Positions 17,373-27,800 are shown, counted from the stretch's first letter. The stretch: DNA of 64,000 bases from Porphyridium purpureum (GCA_008690995.1 VRMN01000004.1:310001-374000), one strand, 5' to 3'. Notes: generated by a model not told the origin, from the letters alone. Numbers and translations are program-made.

Positions 17373-18266
17373 TTGCGTGCGTCAATGAGTGGGATGATGA
17401 TGGGGCGCGGTGGCGAAGAACGTGACATGGCCATGTTTGTAAATACTGCAGGCGGTCGTGCATCATCCTTGGAAGTGCAGAATCATAAACGCGTGTGTGC
17501 TCGCGGCTTTGGAAATGCGGAAAAGCGACCGGCAGTGCGCGCCGTGCACCGCGATCGCGCACAATTCGGCTCGAGTACGCGTCGTGTTGCGTGTCACCAG
17601 AATCGGTCGTTGGATATGCTGGGCGAGGGAGTCAAAACTGCTGTGTTACTGTCCGGAGGAGGGCGGTCGCTCGAGAATCTCATCGTGCGCATTGAGCAAA
17701 AGACGCTCACAAATGTTGAGATTGCGTGCGTAATTGCCAGCAAGCCATCAGCGGGAGGCATCGAGCGGGCCAGGGCAAGATCTATACCGACACATGTGAT
17801 TAGACCCAGGGACTTCGAGGGTGAAGACACCGTGCAACGTTTTAGTGCGGCGATTAACGACGTGCTCGACCGGCATGCCGTGGAACTCGTCGTCCTAGCC
17901 GGATGGATGCACTTTTACTTGATTCCTACTCGCTTTGAGCACCGCGTGATCAACATCCATCCGTCGCTGCTGCCTTCCTTTTGTGGGAAAGGCTACTACG
18001 GCGAGAAGGTACACAAGGCGGTGCTCGACTTTGGCGCCAAGGTAACTGGCTGCACGGTGCATTTTGCCGACAACCAGTACGACCACGGCGCAATCATTGT
18101 GCAGCGGCCCGTGATGGTGGAGGATGATGACACAGTGGACACGCTTGCTGCGCGCGTGTTTGAGGAAGAGAAGAATGCGCTCGCGCAAGCCGTACAGCTG
18201 TACGTCGACAAGAAACTTGTTCTGGAAGGTCGGCGCGTCAAGTTTGCGCAAGAGGCGGCTTTATAA
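17373..18266 (+). CDS. Phosphoribosylglycinamide formyltransferase (GART, PurN type)
   Basis: Third step of de novo purine synthesis: formyl transfer from 10-formyl-THF to GAR. The PurN core begins at KTAVLLSGGGRSLENL (~88). The catalytic triad is visible: Asn194 and His196 in INIHPSLLPSF, and Asp237 in NQYDHGAII. The G.TVHF and IIVQRPV motifs follow as expected. The core is the usual ~205 residues. It is preceded by ~85 residues rich in Arg, Ser and Ala that look like a plastid or mitochondrial targeting sequence. This is a stand-alone enzyme, as in plants and bacteria, and not the animal GARS-AIRS-GART fusion. Several ATGs (17373, 17385, 17397) could start it. Confidence 0.92.
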   Translation: MRASMSGMMMGRGGEERDMAMFVNTAGGRASSLEVQNHKRVCARGFGNAEKRPAVRAVHRDRAQFGSSTRRVACHQNRSLDMLGEGVKTAVLLSGGGRSLENLIVRIEQKTLTNVEIACVIASKPSAGGIERARARSIPTHVIRPRDFEGEDTVQRFSAAINDVLDRHAVELVVLAGWMHFYLIPTRFEHRVINIHPSLLPSFCGKGYYGEKVHKAVLDFGAKVTGCTVHFADNQYDHGAIIVQRPVMVEDDDTVDTLAARVFEEEKNALAQAVQLYVDKKLVLEGRRVKFAQEAAL

Positions 18267-18373
18267 CATCCGGAAATTTCGGACACACATATGATTTTCC
18301 AAGACTTTTACGTACAACACAGTTAGTTACGGATAGCTTCCTCGGAAGAGTAAGAACCAGCCTGCGTCGTTGG

Positions 18374-19618
18374 CTACCACCACCTTTCATGAGCCGATTC
18401 GAGCGAGCCTTCTGAACTCTCCGAAATTGAAGAGGAGGTGTATGATTGCGGACTCAGTAGCCTGTCATAAACATGATTAGGATGCGCACTCAGACTCTTG
18501 AGATCCTGAGTCGCCGTCAGGAACAGAGAGTCCAGTGCGCTCGACCGAGACTCCTCCGGTCGTCCCGCTTGAGGTTTCGCGACAAGCGCAAAGGAGGTAC
18601 CGAACAGCTGCTCCGGCTGCTCCACTGAGCAAAGGGAACCAATGCTAGAGTCCACTTTTTCTGGGCACAAAGGCATGGTGTCTTCTGGGGCCCTTTCCTC
18701 CACGTCCTCCTGGCTGTCCTCTGAATCTGGTTCCGAAAGCTCGTCGTAGCCAAGCGGAATATACGAGTCCGGTACAGCATCCCAGTTGCTCGCCTCGCCA
18801 CGAATAGACTGGGTGCGCTCAACTCCAAAAGGAACCTTTCCGCCCATGATGTCGGACTTCCTGAGCAAAGTGCCGAACGTTGCGTCCTTTCCTGCAACCG
18901 CTGGTTCCGCAAGCTTCGTACCGACACGCTGCGACGGAGGCAACTGGTCGTCGCCAAAATCAGGTGGCGGGGTATTCCGGGCCGCGCTCTCAGAATCTTC
19001 ATTTCCACGCGGCGAAACGTACGAGAAAGAGTACGATTGCTTCATTGATCGCGAGCCCCGCAACGACCCGAAGCTCTTGAAGTTGCGTTCCACCATGGAG
19101 CGCTTCGGCCTTTTGGATGGCGCTGTGGCACCGCGCGGAATTTTTGCTTCCGGCAGAGCGTCTTCTGAGTCCCACTGCGTGCTGAAATAGTCCACGCTGT
19201 TCTGAACGGGCTCCGACTGATCGCCGAGTCCGTGCGTCCTCTCGTGCTGGCCGTCACTTGACTTGGCGCGCCGAAAGTTGCGGGGCTTGAATAGGTGCAT
19301 TGTTCTTGACTGTCTGCCGGGCGTCGCGTCCGCCTGCGCATGCTCTGTCTCTGGCGACGCGGCCTCGTTGCCTGCTTCGTCATACGGCGGCTTCTTGGTC
19401 TCGCCAAAGGCTCCGACAGAAGACATGGATCGGGTCGCAAGGACATTCCCGAGACTTCGCCGGGCCGCTGCAGCCACGCGAGACTCGTGCTCCAGCGGCT
19501 GTTGCGGCTGTGCGTGCTCATCATCGTCGTATGCATGCTTCGTTTCACCAAACGCGGCCGCGGACGACTTGGCTCGGCTGGCCATGATGCTGCGGAAGCT
19601 TTTTCTTGTTTGCTCCAT
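18374..19618 (-). CDS. Serine-rich protein of unknown function, 414 aa
   Basis: I do not recognise a family. The protein is rich in Ser, Glu, Pro and Arg and is probably disordered. An N-terminal segment is duplicated: SIMASRAKSSAAAFGETK and NVLATRSMSSVGAFGETK, about 50 residues apart, which hints at a short binding motif. Many RS, SP and RxxS sites suggest phosphorylation. No membrane segment, coiled coil or catalytic motif is visible. A frame open on the opposite strand (19263-19931) has no such repeat structure and is taken as a shadow. Coding status is inferred from length and internal repeats. Confidence 0.55.
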   Translation of the reverse strand: MEQTRKSFRSIMASRAKSSAAAFGETKHAYDDDEHAQPQQPLEHESRVAAAARRSLGNVLATRSMSSVGAFGETKKPPYDEAGNEAASPETEHAQADATPGRQSRTMHLFKPRNFRRAKSSDGQHERTHGLGDQSEPVQNSVDYFSTQWDSEDALPEAKIPRGATAPSKRPKRSMVERNFKSFGSLRGSRSMKQSYSFSYVSPRGNEDSESAARNTPPPDFGDDQLPPSQRVGTKLAEPAVAGKDATFGTLLRKSDIMGGKVPFGVERTQSIRGEASNWDAVPDSYIPLGYDELSEPDSEDSQEDVEERAPEDTMPLCPEKVDSSIGSLCSVEQPEQLFGTSFALVAKPQAGRPEESRSSALDSLFLTATQDLKSLSAHPNHVYDRLLSPQSYTSSSISESSEGSLESAHERWW

Positions 19619-21263
19619 GCCCGCGCCGGGGAATCGTCGTCCTGCTCTGTCCGACCGACGCGCGACGCCTATTGCTCCTGAGCGCGCAAATAGCTACCGT
19701 GGCCACCCTTTTCGCCGCCTTATCCCGCGCTACAAAGGCCGGGTCCCACTTTTTCAAATCGTTCTCCGACACCACCGATCTGCCAGCGGCACGCAGCGCC
19801 GCTCTTACCCTCTCCTCGCCGGAACTCGGCAGCGACTGCACAACCCGGCTCCACCTTCAAGTCCGCGCGCTGCTTCCAAGTGGGCAAGGCCACTTGTTTC
19901 CCTTGCCACCCACAATGCCAAAGACGTGTGACAACTTTAGCGCGCGCGGGAGTTTCAATTTATATGCTGCGCAAACGCCGCAGCACGATTCCGTTTGACA
20001 CGAGACACCCACCCACACCCTCACGCTTTCACAGCGCCTACGTGCACGGACACCAATAATTTCAACGAAGAAACACCAAAAACACAACAACACAAAAAAA
20101 CACCAGCCGTCTACCAGGAGAGACACACGCACACGCACGCCCTTGTCACTCTCTCTCTCTCTCTCACTCTCACTCTCGTCACACCCCAATGCTTCGACGT
20201 GTGCCGTGTAGCTCATTTTCACTACGGGCTTTCTTTGACTTCTTGCTCGCTGCGACACTTTTGCTTCCCACGCAGCCGACCACTGCAGGCAAAACAGAAA
20301 CAAAAGAATTGACTTCAGCCACTTTTCCAAACTGGGTCAAAAACGGCGACGCGTTTTGTTTTCCGCATTTTTACCTCGGGGTGTTTCCTTGTTTTTTCCT
20401 CGACTTTTCCTTATTTTTTCAGTCGAGTGGTCACTTGTCACTGATTGACTTGAAGGGGGTACAGTTACTTATACTAAACCGGGCTGTTTTAATAGAGGAC
20501 TTTGTTCGGGTCAACGCGAGGTGTCCAGCGTGCATCTGCGCGCTTACACACGCCCGTCTTGTCCATTTTTTTTTGTCACCACAAGTCTCGTGCGATGAGC
20601 CGCACATCTATTTTTAGCCGCTTGAATTCGTGTATGAAAAAAAACGCAAAAAATACACCGTTTTTTAAATTTGCGCTTGTGTCATTTTAATGAATTTATT
20701 CATTTATTCCCTCTCCAGTATGGAAGAGAATTAAAGGAGGAAGAGCAAATTCGAATAGGGGGGAGGAAGAGTGTAAGTTGGTTTGGTTGCAAGGGGAAGT
20801 GGAGGACCGTGTGAGCGTGTGCGTGTGTGCGGGATGGAACGTGGACAGTCGTGGGGCTGGCGTCGGCTGCGTGGTGAAGGATGTATGAGGTGGAAGCGAT
20901 CGATGGACCCACGGATGGATGCAGCACAGCTTGCGTGCCGAAGCGTGGATGATGGACAGGTCACGCACGCACGCACAGCGATGGCATGAGACACTGTACT
21001 GCGGACGCGATGGCGTGTGCGGAGACACGCGGCATGGGCAGGCCAGAGACTGACTACTTTGGGGCGTGAGTGTGAAGGAGTGTCGAGGCCTGTGCTGTTT
21101 TGCGGCGGCTTGAAAGATGTACAATGGTTGCTGCGTCGAGATCTGCTTGCTGCACTTGATGTGCTGAAATTTGTCCAACAACAGGCTACGACTACCGCTG
21201 GTGCGGCAACGGTTGGTCTGACGGTTCCTTTCACCTCTTGAATAAAGGGAAGTCAGAATGCAG
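19619..21263. other. 1.6-kb intergenic region, no supported gene
   Basis: Lies upstream of the serine-rich gene and downstream of the receptor kinase. Contains CACA/CTCT-rich stretches (20025-20180), several T-rich runs, GTACAGTT near 20459 and CACTGTAC at 20992-20999. A plus-strand frame (20189-20617) begins with a hydrophobic leader but then dissolves into low-complexity Phe-rich sequence. A long transcribed leader or a non-coding RNA cannot be excluded. Confidence 0.45.
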
Positions 21264-23771
21264 CTACACGGGAAGTGTCAATAAGCTGCGCATTGGGGCA
21301 CATGGAAGCATATGCACTAGGCGTTCGAGTGCGTCCACAACGTCTGGCATGCGCGGTCGTCGATCGGCGTCAAACGCCGTACAGTGCGCAGCAAGCGCAC
21401 TGAATTGCTCGTGCCACAAGTGGAACGCTTCGTCCGTGACACAAAACTCTTTGTTCGCATGCACCAGAGAGGAGCACGTATTTCCAACCCCAGCACCTGC
21501 ACACACACAGCGCAGCAGCCGCACGCATGCGCATGCGTTTTCGCGCGTGCAGTTCCCATTCTCACCAAGGGCACTGCTCACGACTTCAGGCACAGGAGTG
21601 GTTGAAAGGAGCGATGAGGCTCCTGCTCGCTGCGCGGCTGTGTGTAGCTCGTACACGCTCCGCGCCGTGGCACACGGGAAGGGCAGCACGCCATGCAACG
21701 TCTCGACCATCAATACACCAAAACTGAACACATCGCTCCAGATTCCCCCGCTGATGTCTCGTTCTTGGCGCAGCTGTTCTGGTGCGGCATACGCCGGAGT
21801 ACAACCTGCGCCAGCACGACGGTCATTCACCACAGCGGCACAGCCGCCAACGTGAGCGCCTTGTCCGATTCGTCCTTGCTCGTCCACTCGCATACTCAGG
21901 CCAAAATCTGCAATTTTCGGGCCGTGCTCCTGCTCGCTGATCATAACGTTCATGCTCTTCAGGTCATTATGAGCTATCCGCCCGAAATCATGAAGATATG
22001 CACAGCCCTTGGCAATGCCCCAAAGCGTTTGAAGACGCACTGCGGTTGACTGGCGACAAGACAAAGCACAATGGGCGGCGGCACCTTCCCGACCGTGCAA
22101 GTGCAGATGACTAAACAGAGAGCCGCCGCTGACATACTCAAGCACTAAAGCTGCACGTCTTTCCGGCTCGCGAATACAGCCGTACAAGGCCACGATGTTT
22201 GGGTGCCTGAGATCACGCATGGCTTCGATTTCGCGGGCGAAAAGAGCGTCGACATGGTCACTTTGTCGTTCAGACACCTCTTCGCTGGGAATTTCCGCGC
22301 TGTCCAGCCCCGTTTTGAGCTGCTTGAGGGCCACCATACTTCCTCTCCAGCAAGCCAAGTAGACGACTGAGTAGCCGCCTTGTCCAAGAATATCTACAAC
22401 CTCCACCTCTTTTGGGTCAACTGCCAGCGACACAACGGACGGCTCTATTTCAAAGTCAGGGACAGGCTCGCGCTCAGCCGCCGGGATGCCCACTTGAACA
22501 GCCTTTCGACGTTTGGCTCGAGTATGATACAGCAAGAAACATGTGCACAAGAGCAACCCTGTCACCCCACCTACCACAATACCCACAATGGCCCCCAACG
22601 AGGGACCCTCGCGCCGGTCGCCAGTTTCTTCCGTTTCGTCGCCCGGTGCTGACTCTGGGAATGGCGTCTCGCTGCCACTCTCTCCGCGGATTAAAAGTGA
22701 TCGGGTATCCACTTCGTCCAGACCAGCATCGAACGACCACAACGGCAAAAGCGCGAGCGCGTTCTTCTGAAACTGCATGTTTGCATCAGCCACCAAGTTT
22801 TCAACGAACGCATCCAACTCCGCTGGCCCATCCATCATCGACACGAATAAGGCGCCAAAAGTGTATGACACTCGATTCAACGAATTAGATTCATTCGTCC
22901 ATTCGGATTCACGTGCATCCACACCGAATTCAGCACTGGCGCGTGCGGCCCATTCGAGAATCACATTCAGCAAGAACGGCACCGCACCATCTGACATCGG
23001 CAGCATGGAAAACTTCAGTTGCAGAAGAATAGCCGTTTGACTGCCAGAATCAGAAGTCGTATTAGAGGAGAGCGACGTTATAATGGACTCGACGGGCACT
23101 GGCATAGATAAGTCTTTGAGAGTAGCCGCTGCACCTCCAGTCTCGCGCCTTTCTGAAACAAGTATGTCGTCCAGCAGCGTTGCCTGAATTCCCAGCTTGT
23201 CGGCAAGTAAACCACCACTCAGACGCTGCTCAAGGGCTTTCCGAGAAACTTCGACGAGATGATCGAACACAGCGTGGAAAAGCACGCTCTCAGAAGTGCT
23301 CTGCACGCGAACCATGAACGTTGCTGCCAAGAACAGCGAGAAAAATGTTAATTTCGTGTCCACGCAAAGTCCAATATCACCAAGAAAGCATTCCTGGAAT
23401 GCACCGAGCCCTTCATCTGGCACTTCAGCACCACCGAACATGAGGACAGATTCAGATGTCACTACGTCTGGGAGGCGCATTTGCGATTGAATGCTTGCTG
23501 TCATGTCAGCTCTGAGGACGCTCGCGACAGCTCGACTGAGCTCGTCTGTGAATGTTAGGGTGGACAAACCTGGAAAGAGTAGACGTACGGTCAGAAGAGC
23601 CGCGAGCTTCGCGTCCGCATCTATGGAACCTGGCTCTATTTCGGGAGGTTCTCCGAGCGCCAGCAAAGAGTCACCTTCAGAGACGGAAACAGGAAAGAGT
23701 TTCGCAATATTCAACGCAACAAGACAGAGAAAAGCAAGAAAGAGAAACCATCCTCGTCGCCGCGGTCGCAT
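21264..23771 (-). CDS. Receptor-like protein kinase with unknown ectodomain
   Basis: 835 aa from the ATG at 23771 (MRPRRRGWFLFLAFLCLVAL, a signal sequence or anchor); the frame stays open to 23885. The ectodomain (~40-390) has no LRR, lectin or EGF pattern that I can see and few cysteines. One membrane span lies at ~393-416 (GAIVGIVVGGVTGLLLC) followed by a basic stop-transfer TRAKRRK. The kinase domain starts at LGQGGYSVVYL; the ATP-binding Lys483 is in MVALKQL, and DFG at 622-624 is intact. The catalytic loop reads HNDLKSMN, with Asn in place of the Arg of HRD, so it is a non-RD kinase. The catalytic Asp603 is present. Two cysteine-bearing inserts disrupt the C-lobe. Confidence 0.82.
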   Translation of the reverse strand: MRPRRRGWFLFLAFLCLVALNIAKLFPVSVSEGDSLLALGEPPEIEPGSIDADAKLAALLTVRLLFPGLSTLTFTDELSRAVASVLRADMTASIQSQMRLPDVVTSESVLMFGGAEVPDEGLGAFQECFLGDIGLCVDTKLTFFSLFLAATFMVRVQSTSESVLFHAVFDHLVEVSRKALEQRLSGGLLADKLGIQATLLDDILVSERRETGGAAATLKDLSMPVPVESIITSLSSNTTSDSGSQTAILLQLKFSMLPMSDGAVPFLLNVILEWAARASAEFGVDARESEWTNESNSLNRVSYTFGALFVSMMDGPAELDAFVENLVADANMQFQKNALALLPLWSFDAGLDEVDTRSLLIRGESGSETPFPESAPGDETEETGDRREGPSLGAIVGIVVGGVTGLLLCTCFLLYHTRAKRRKAVQVGIPAAEREPVPDFEIEPSVVSLAVDPKEVEVVDILGQGGYSVVYLACWRGSMVALKQLKTGLDSAEIPSEEVSERQSDHVDALFAREIEAMRDLRHPNIVALYGCIREPERRAALVLEYVSGGSLFSHLHLHGREGAAAHCALSCRQSTAVRLQTLWGIAKGCAYLHDFGRIAHNDLKSMNVMISEQEHGPKIADFGLSMRVDEQGRIGQGAHVGGCAAVVNDRRAGAGCTPAYAAPEQLRQERDISGGIWSDVFSFGVLMVETLHGVLPFPCATARSVYELHTAAQRAGASSLLSTTPVPEVVSSALGENGNCTRENACACVRLLRCVCAGAGVGNTCSSLVHANKEFCVTDEAFHLWHEQFSALAAHCTAFDADRRPRMPDVVDALERLVHMLPCAPMRSLLTLPV

Positions 23772-24322
23772 GCTAATTGAACGCGAGTATGGTTGCACAG
23801 CCGTCTGTTCTCTGACGCGCGCCTGCGTGGTGCACCTGACGCGGTGTGCGTTGCGGGACTCTGGCTCTTTCCCACGACGCTCCACTCGCTCTAGCTCAGC
23901 GCAGAGGCTCCCCCAAAATCATCGACACCGGATCATACCGAGGGAAAAAAGCACTCTACCCGGTTTGCTCTGGCCACGTTCAGCGATTCGAGTCATGATG
24001 CGTACATCCTCGTTGCTTGTCTGCCGCGCGCCCTTTCGCGCGTGCGAAACCAAGCAGCCGTCTGGACCGGAATACACGGCCGGGTCTCTGGCAGACGCCA
24101 AGGCAGGCGAGTGAACAAGCGAGCAGACGCGCTGGCACGCGCGCTTCTCGGCAGGCAGCGAGCCGGAGTCTCGTTCAAGGCGTTCAAGGATCGCGTTGCG
24201 TTCGGTTTAATCGGTTTCCTTTTCTTCGAGCCGAAACTGAAACCGAAGAAACCGAGAAGCGACGAGGCGCGCGTGAAGGCGGGTGGCAGCGCGGCAGAAG
24301 CGCTATGCCTCGGCGATGAAGT
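23772..24322. promoter_or_regulatory. Divergent promoter of receptor kinase and SEC5
   Basis: 551 bp between the two start codons. It carries an 18-nt inverted repeat of CGGTTT units: arm 1 24201-24218 and arm 2 24239-24256, with only one mismatch beyond the end base, plus a further CCGAAAC at 24231-24237. The repeat lies about 67-120 bp before the SEC5 ATG. No other gene seen. Confidence 0.5.
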
Positions 24323-27025
24323 ATGTCGACATGGGAGGAGCTCGAGGGAGAAGATGAGGTGGTGGTGCGGCAGGGTATTCACGCGGCTGGCGCAGAGCGC
24401 AGGCTGATGGGCGTCGCGCTGGGGTTCTTGGGGCCAGTGGCGACGAGCCCGCCGGATGCGCCCATGCCGAGCGCGGCTGACGCGTGGTATGCGCCGAAGA
24501 AGCTGCGAGAGCGGCTCGATGAACAGCTGCTCGATTTGGCATCAGGAGATGTAGGAGCGCACGGAGGACGAGGAGCGGGCGGAGTAAAGCCGAACGGCGC
24601 TCGGTATGGCCACAGCCACGATCGGTTCAAGTTGGTTTCGTCGGACGCGGCATTGCGCGATGACATTCCGAGTCCCGTAGAGGCTACCGGTGCTAATGAA
24701 CCTTCCCCAACGGGAAAACTGAAGGAACATCAGGACGAAGACCACCATCAGAAACAAAGCGAACAAGCACAACTCCCTGCCGGGCTGGAGAATCGACTGG
24801 TAGCTGACGATTTGATGGGAAAGGGTTTTTTGGATCTTGTGCACGGCACGCTTCTACGGGACGCAACCAGCAAAGAGGCCGCTGCGGCTGCGGTCACTGC
24901 GCGTTTTGAAAGCTCAGAACCCGGGGCACGCACGGTTCTTCCTCCCCAGATACGCCCGCAGGTCGACCCCCAGTCGATTCATTTCGAGCCGGACACGTAC
25001 CTGTCGTGTTTTCATCGCGAGTCTGACCGGGCAGACTTTGAAAAGGGCAGCCGCGCATTGAAAGCCATCCTGTCTGAAAAGGAAAAGGACATGCAGAGTA
25101 TAGTGTGCCGCAATTTCCACCTATTGCTCATGTGCAATGAAACCATGAACGAAGTCAAGGACCAGATACTGGGCACACGCCCAAACTTACGACCCACGGA
25201 GTCGAGCGAGCTTTTCGGTGGTTACAACAACAACGCTGCCAAAGTCGAGCTTGCCCTGAATCGTGCGGAACGCATTATGTCTGAACTCTACTCGTCGGTC
25301 ATGGAGAAGCAACGATACATCCAAAGATTGGTGCGCGCGCGGGCGATCCTGCAGAAGTCCCGTTTTGTGTTTGAATTTCCGGAGCGCTTACGTCATTGCA
25401 TTGAGCGTGATGACTTGGATACTCTCGCGGATGACTACAGGGCGGTCAAGGACTGGCTGCACTCGCAAGAAGCTGCCGGCTCGCAGGTCATTGAAAAAAT
25501 CAAGCATGAAATTCAGCTCGCCGTTCGTAAGTTTCGACAAAAGTTGAACGAGGCGGTAGTGAATCCGTACACAGATCCCGAGGCACTTCGAAAGGCACGC
25601 GACTTTCTCGATGTGCACGATCCGCGCACGGACCACGCGGCGCGAATGTTGCTGGTACGCCAGGAAAAGGCACTCGAAGGGATTCGCAGAATTCGCGGCG
25701 CGGTAGCAGCCGAGGTAATTATGCGAGCGAGGCTTCAGAGCCCAAGTCCGGGCGACGCGTCGGAAAGCGCAATCGAACTGATGCACTCTGAAGCCATGGC
25801 ATCGGTCACGCACATGACACAGAAACTCACCGGCGTATTTGTTGAAGGGCTTAACTTTTTCTGGAGCCTTGTATGTTTCTTCCACCCGGAGGAGCAAGGC
25901 GAGCAAAGCTCGCACCGCCTGCATCTCGTGATGTCAGAGCTTATCTCTGAGTACTGTGACACAGTGCTCATGGTGCTGCTGCCGTCTTACACGCGGCACG
26001 CGGTTTTGATTTCGCGAGAGTCAGCAGCGTACATTGTAAACACGCTGCATGAAGTGCAGAAGATCGGCGTGCCGCACGCATTCATGGGCCCGCTGTACTC
26101 GATCACAGATCAGATTGTGGAGGCATATTGCATGAGTATTGTGAAAAGCATGAAGAATGTGGCCATCGAGCTTGGACGGTCCGCAGACATTGAGTCTGGA
26201 AGCATGTGTGACCAGGTGCAGACTCTGGTTCTGGAGGCGTTGCATGAACTGAAAGAGGTTGTCACTCCGGAAAGTGCTACGGCATCCTTGGCGAGGAACG
26301 CGTGCATTAAGGCACCAGTTGAGGCCGCGCGCGCTTTTCGTGTGCGCTTTCTGGCGCCCAACTCGGAACTTGGCGCCGTGCACGCCGGCGCCGATAGCGC
26401 GCAGTGGATGCGCAAGCTACTGCTTTTGATCACCAGCGTGCATCATCTGCGCGAGCGAGTCATCCCACTCGTTGGAGGCGCGCTGTCCGACTCGCTCGGC
26501 GGAGAGAGCTTTGCGCCCGTGGTGAATCAGGCCGTGTCATCGCTGCGCAGCATAGAGCGCGAGATCGTGGACCGCTTTCTGCACGTAAAGGCACTCCCGC
26601 TTGTCACGCTTGTCACGCGTGGGGCGGTGGTCGGTGGCGCAGTGAGAGGCGAGCTTTTGAAGCCGCGAGCGTACACGTGGGATCTGATCACGGAGCTGGC
26701 GCTGCTGACTGCGCAGATCGACGCGGTGGCGGTGCCGAGCATTCGACAGACCATTGTGGACGGTCTCAAAACCGTTATTGGCAACGCGTTCCGAGACGCG
26801 CTGCGTGAAGTAGAGATGCAGCTGACTGGGACGCCGTGGGAGCAGCTGGCGCTCGAAGTCGAGTTTGTCGCGCGCGTGATGGTCCCTCCGAAATCGAAGG
26901 GCACGATGTTTGTTGCGGCGCGCGAGCTTGCAAGCGCATACATTGAGACCCACAGCGCTGAATATGAGTTGCTTCTTCGGAGCGCAGTCGACACGTGCGA
27001 GCTTGAGCAAAGGTCTCTATCGTGA
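24323..27025 (+). CDS. SEC5: Exocyst complex component SEC5 (EXOC2)
   Basis: 900 aa. The exocyst tethers secretory vesicles to the plasma membrane. The SEC5 core starts at ~residue 215 with FEPDTYLSCFHRESDRADFEKGSRALKAILSEK, then CRNFHLLLMCNETMNEVKDQI, the pattern at the start of the SEC5 helical rods. Later blocks include VIEKIKHEIQLAVRKFRQKL and VEGLNFFWSLVCFFHPEE. Animal SEC5 carries an N-terminal IPT/TIG domain that binds RalA; here the N-terminal ~200 residues are low complexity and lack it, as in plants and fungi. SEC6 of the same complex lies 25 kb away. Confidence 0.85.
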   Translation: MSTWEELEGEDEVVVRQGIHAAGAERRLMGVALGFLGPVATSPPDAPMPSAADAWYAPKKLRERLDEQLLDLASGDVGAHGGRGAGGVKPNGARYGHSHDRFKLVSSDAALRDDIPSPVEATGANEPSPTGKLKEHQDEDHHQKQSEQAQLPAGLENRLVADDLMGKGFLDLVHGTLLRDATSKEAAAAAVTARFESSEPGARTVLPPQIRPQVDPQSIHFEPDTYLSCFHRESDRADFEKGSRALKAILSEKEKDMQSIVCRNFHLLLMCNETMNEVKDQILGTRPNLRPTESSELFGGYNNNAAKVELALNRAERIMSELYSSVMEKQRYIQRLVRARAILQKSRFVFEFPERLRHCIERDDLDTLADDYRAVKDWLHSQEAAGSQVIEKIKHEIQLAVRKFRQKLNEAVVNPYTDPEALRKARDFLDVHDPRTDHAARMLLVRQEKALEGIRRIRGAVAAEVIMRARLQSPSPGDASESAIELMHSEAMASVTHMTQKLTGVFVEGLNFFWSLVCFFHPEEQGEQSSHRLHLVMSELISEYCDTVLMVLLPSYTRHAVLISRESAAYIVNTLHEVQKIGVPHAFMGPLYSITDQIVEAYCMSIVKSMKNVAIELGRSADIESGSMCDQVQTLVLEALHELKEVVTPESATASLARNACIKAPVEAARAFRVRFLAPNSELGAVHAGADSAQWMRKLLLLITSVHHLRERVIPLVGGALSDSLGGESFAPVVNQAVSSLRSIEREIVDRFLHVKALPLVTLVTRGAVVGGAVRGELLKPRAYTWDLITELALLTAQIDAVAVPSIRQTIVDGLKTVIGNAFRDALREVEMQLTGTPWEQLALEVEFVARVMVPPKSKGTMFVAARELASAYIETHSAEYELLLRSAVDTCELEQRSLS

Positions 27026-27029
27026 TCTA

Positions 27030-27070
27030 CATCCCATTGCTACTGCTGCTGCTGCTGCTGCTGCTCGCCT
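27030..27070 (+). repeat. CTG microsatellite
   Basis: A short run of CTG triplets (about 27039-27064) lies directly after the SEC5 stop codon, in its probable 3' UTR and upstream of the next gene. Confidence 0.85.
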
Positions 27071-27251
27071 CAGCCATCAGAGGTATCGTAGCACTTTACT
27101 AATAAAACAGACGTATTTTATTATAAAGCGGAGCACGCCACAAGCGCCGTTTCTGGTGTGGCGCGGCAAGTCGAGCCAAATCTTTTGGGCAACAGGCGAC
27201 CTGGTGAAAGGAGGGAGGCGAGAGAAAGGGAGAGACACGCGCGGGGGAAAG

Positions 27252-27800
27252 ATGCAGGTGGCAGGGGACGAGAAGAAGGATCCGTCGTCGCTGCTGACGT
27301 CCAACGTGGGATCGTTGTCGGCGTACACGCAGAAGCTGGCGGGGCAGTTGTGGGTATGGACGGGCTCCAACGTGCTGTGGGGCTCCAACCTGGATGTGCA
27401 GCTCAACGTGACCAAGTCGTGCAACGGCCACTGCGTGTATAACTACCTGTGCGGCGCAGGATCCTTTCTCTTTCTGTCCTTCATTTTGCTGTTCAACTAC
27501 TTGTGCGAGACCCACACCATGTCGAGAAGTGGATGGTTCTCGTACAAGGTCGAGCTGTTCATGATGTACGCGCTCGCAATTTGGTGGATTCCGGGCGTTG
27601 CCGTCGCTAGCTCCATCGAGAATCCGGTCTCTGGCGTCGGCGAAGTGTGGGCTTACCTGTCACTTTTCGGTTCAATCTTCGTGTGCTTCGCTGCTTATCG
27701 CGCATACCGTGTTGAGCAGTATAAGGAGTACATCGTAAACCGTCTCTTAAACAGGCAAGATGACTCCGATGACTCTGAATCGGAAGGCGAGAACGCGTAG
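27252..27800 (+). CDS. Small multi-pass membrane protein, unknown function
   Basis: 182 aa from the ATG at 27252 (MQVAGDEKKDPSS), chosen because it follows a purine-rich leader (27205-27250) while the longer frame from 26910 runs back into SEC5. Three clear hydrophobic segments: ~67-86 (FLFLSFILLFNYLC), ~104-124 (MMYALAIWWIPGVAVA) and ~137-155 (YLSLFGSIFVCFAAY). An amphipathic or weak fourth segment lies at ~30-48. The tail is acidic (DDSDDSESEGENA) and probably cytosolic. The topology resembles MARVEL-like or tetraspan proteins, but no signature supports a family. Confidence 0.65.
   Translation: MQVAGDEKKDPSSLLTSNVGSLSAYTQKLAGQLWVWTGSNVLWGSNLDVQLNVTKSCNGHCVYNYLCGAGSFLFLSFILLFNYLCETHTMSRSGWFSYKVELFMMYALAIWWIPGVAVASSIENPVSGVGEVWAYLSLFGSIFVCFAAYRAYRVEQYKEYIVNRLLNRQDDSDDSESEGENA

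Noticed and set aside
19263-19931. 222-codon plus-strand frame antisense to the serine-rich gene
   Set aside because: No recognisable content; the minus-strand frame is longer and has internal protein repeats.
20189-20617. 142-codon frame with signal-peptide-like start
   Set aside because: Beyond the leader it is Phe-rich low-complexity sequence from T-rich DNA; no conserved feature.
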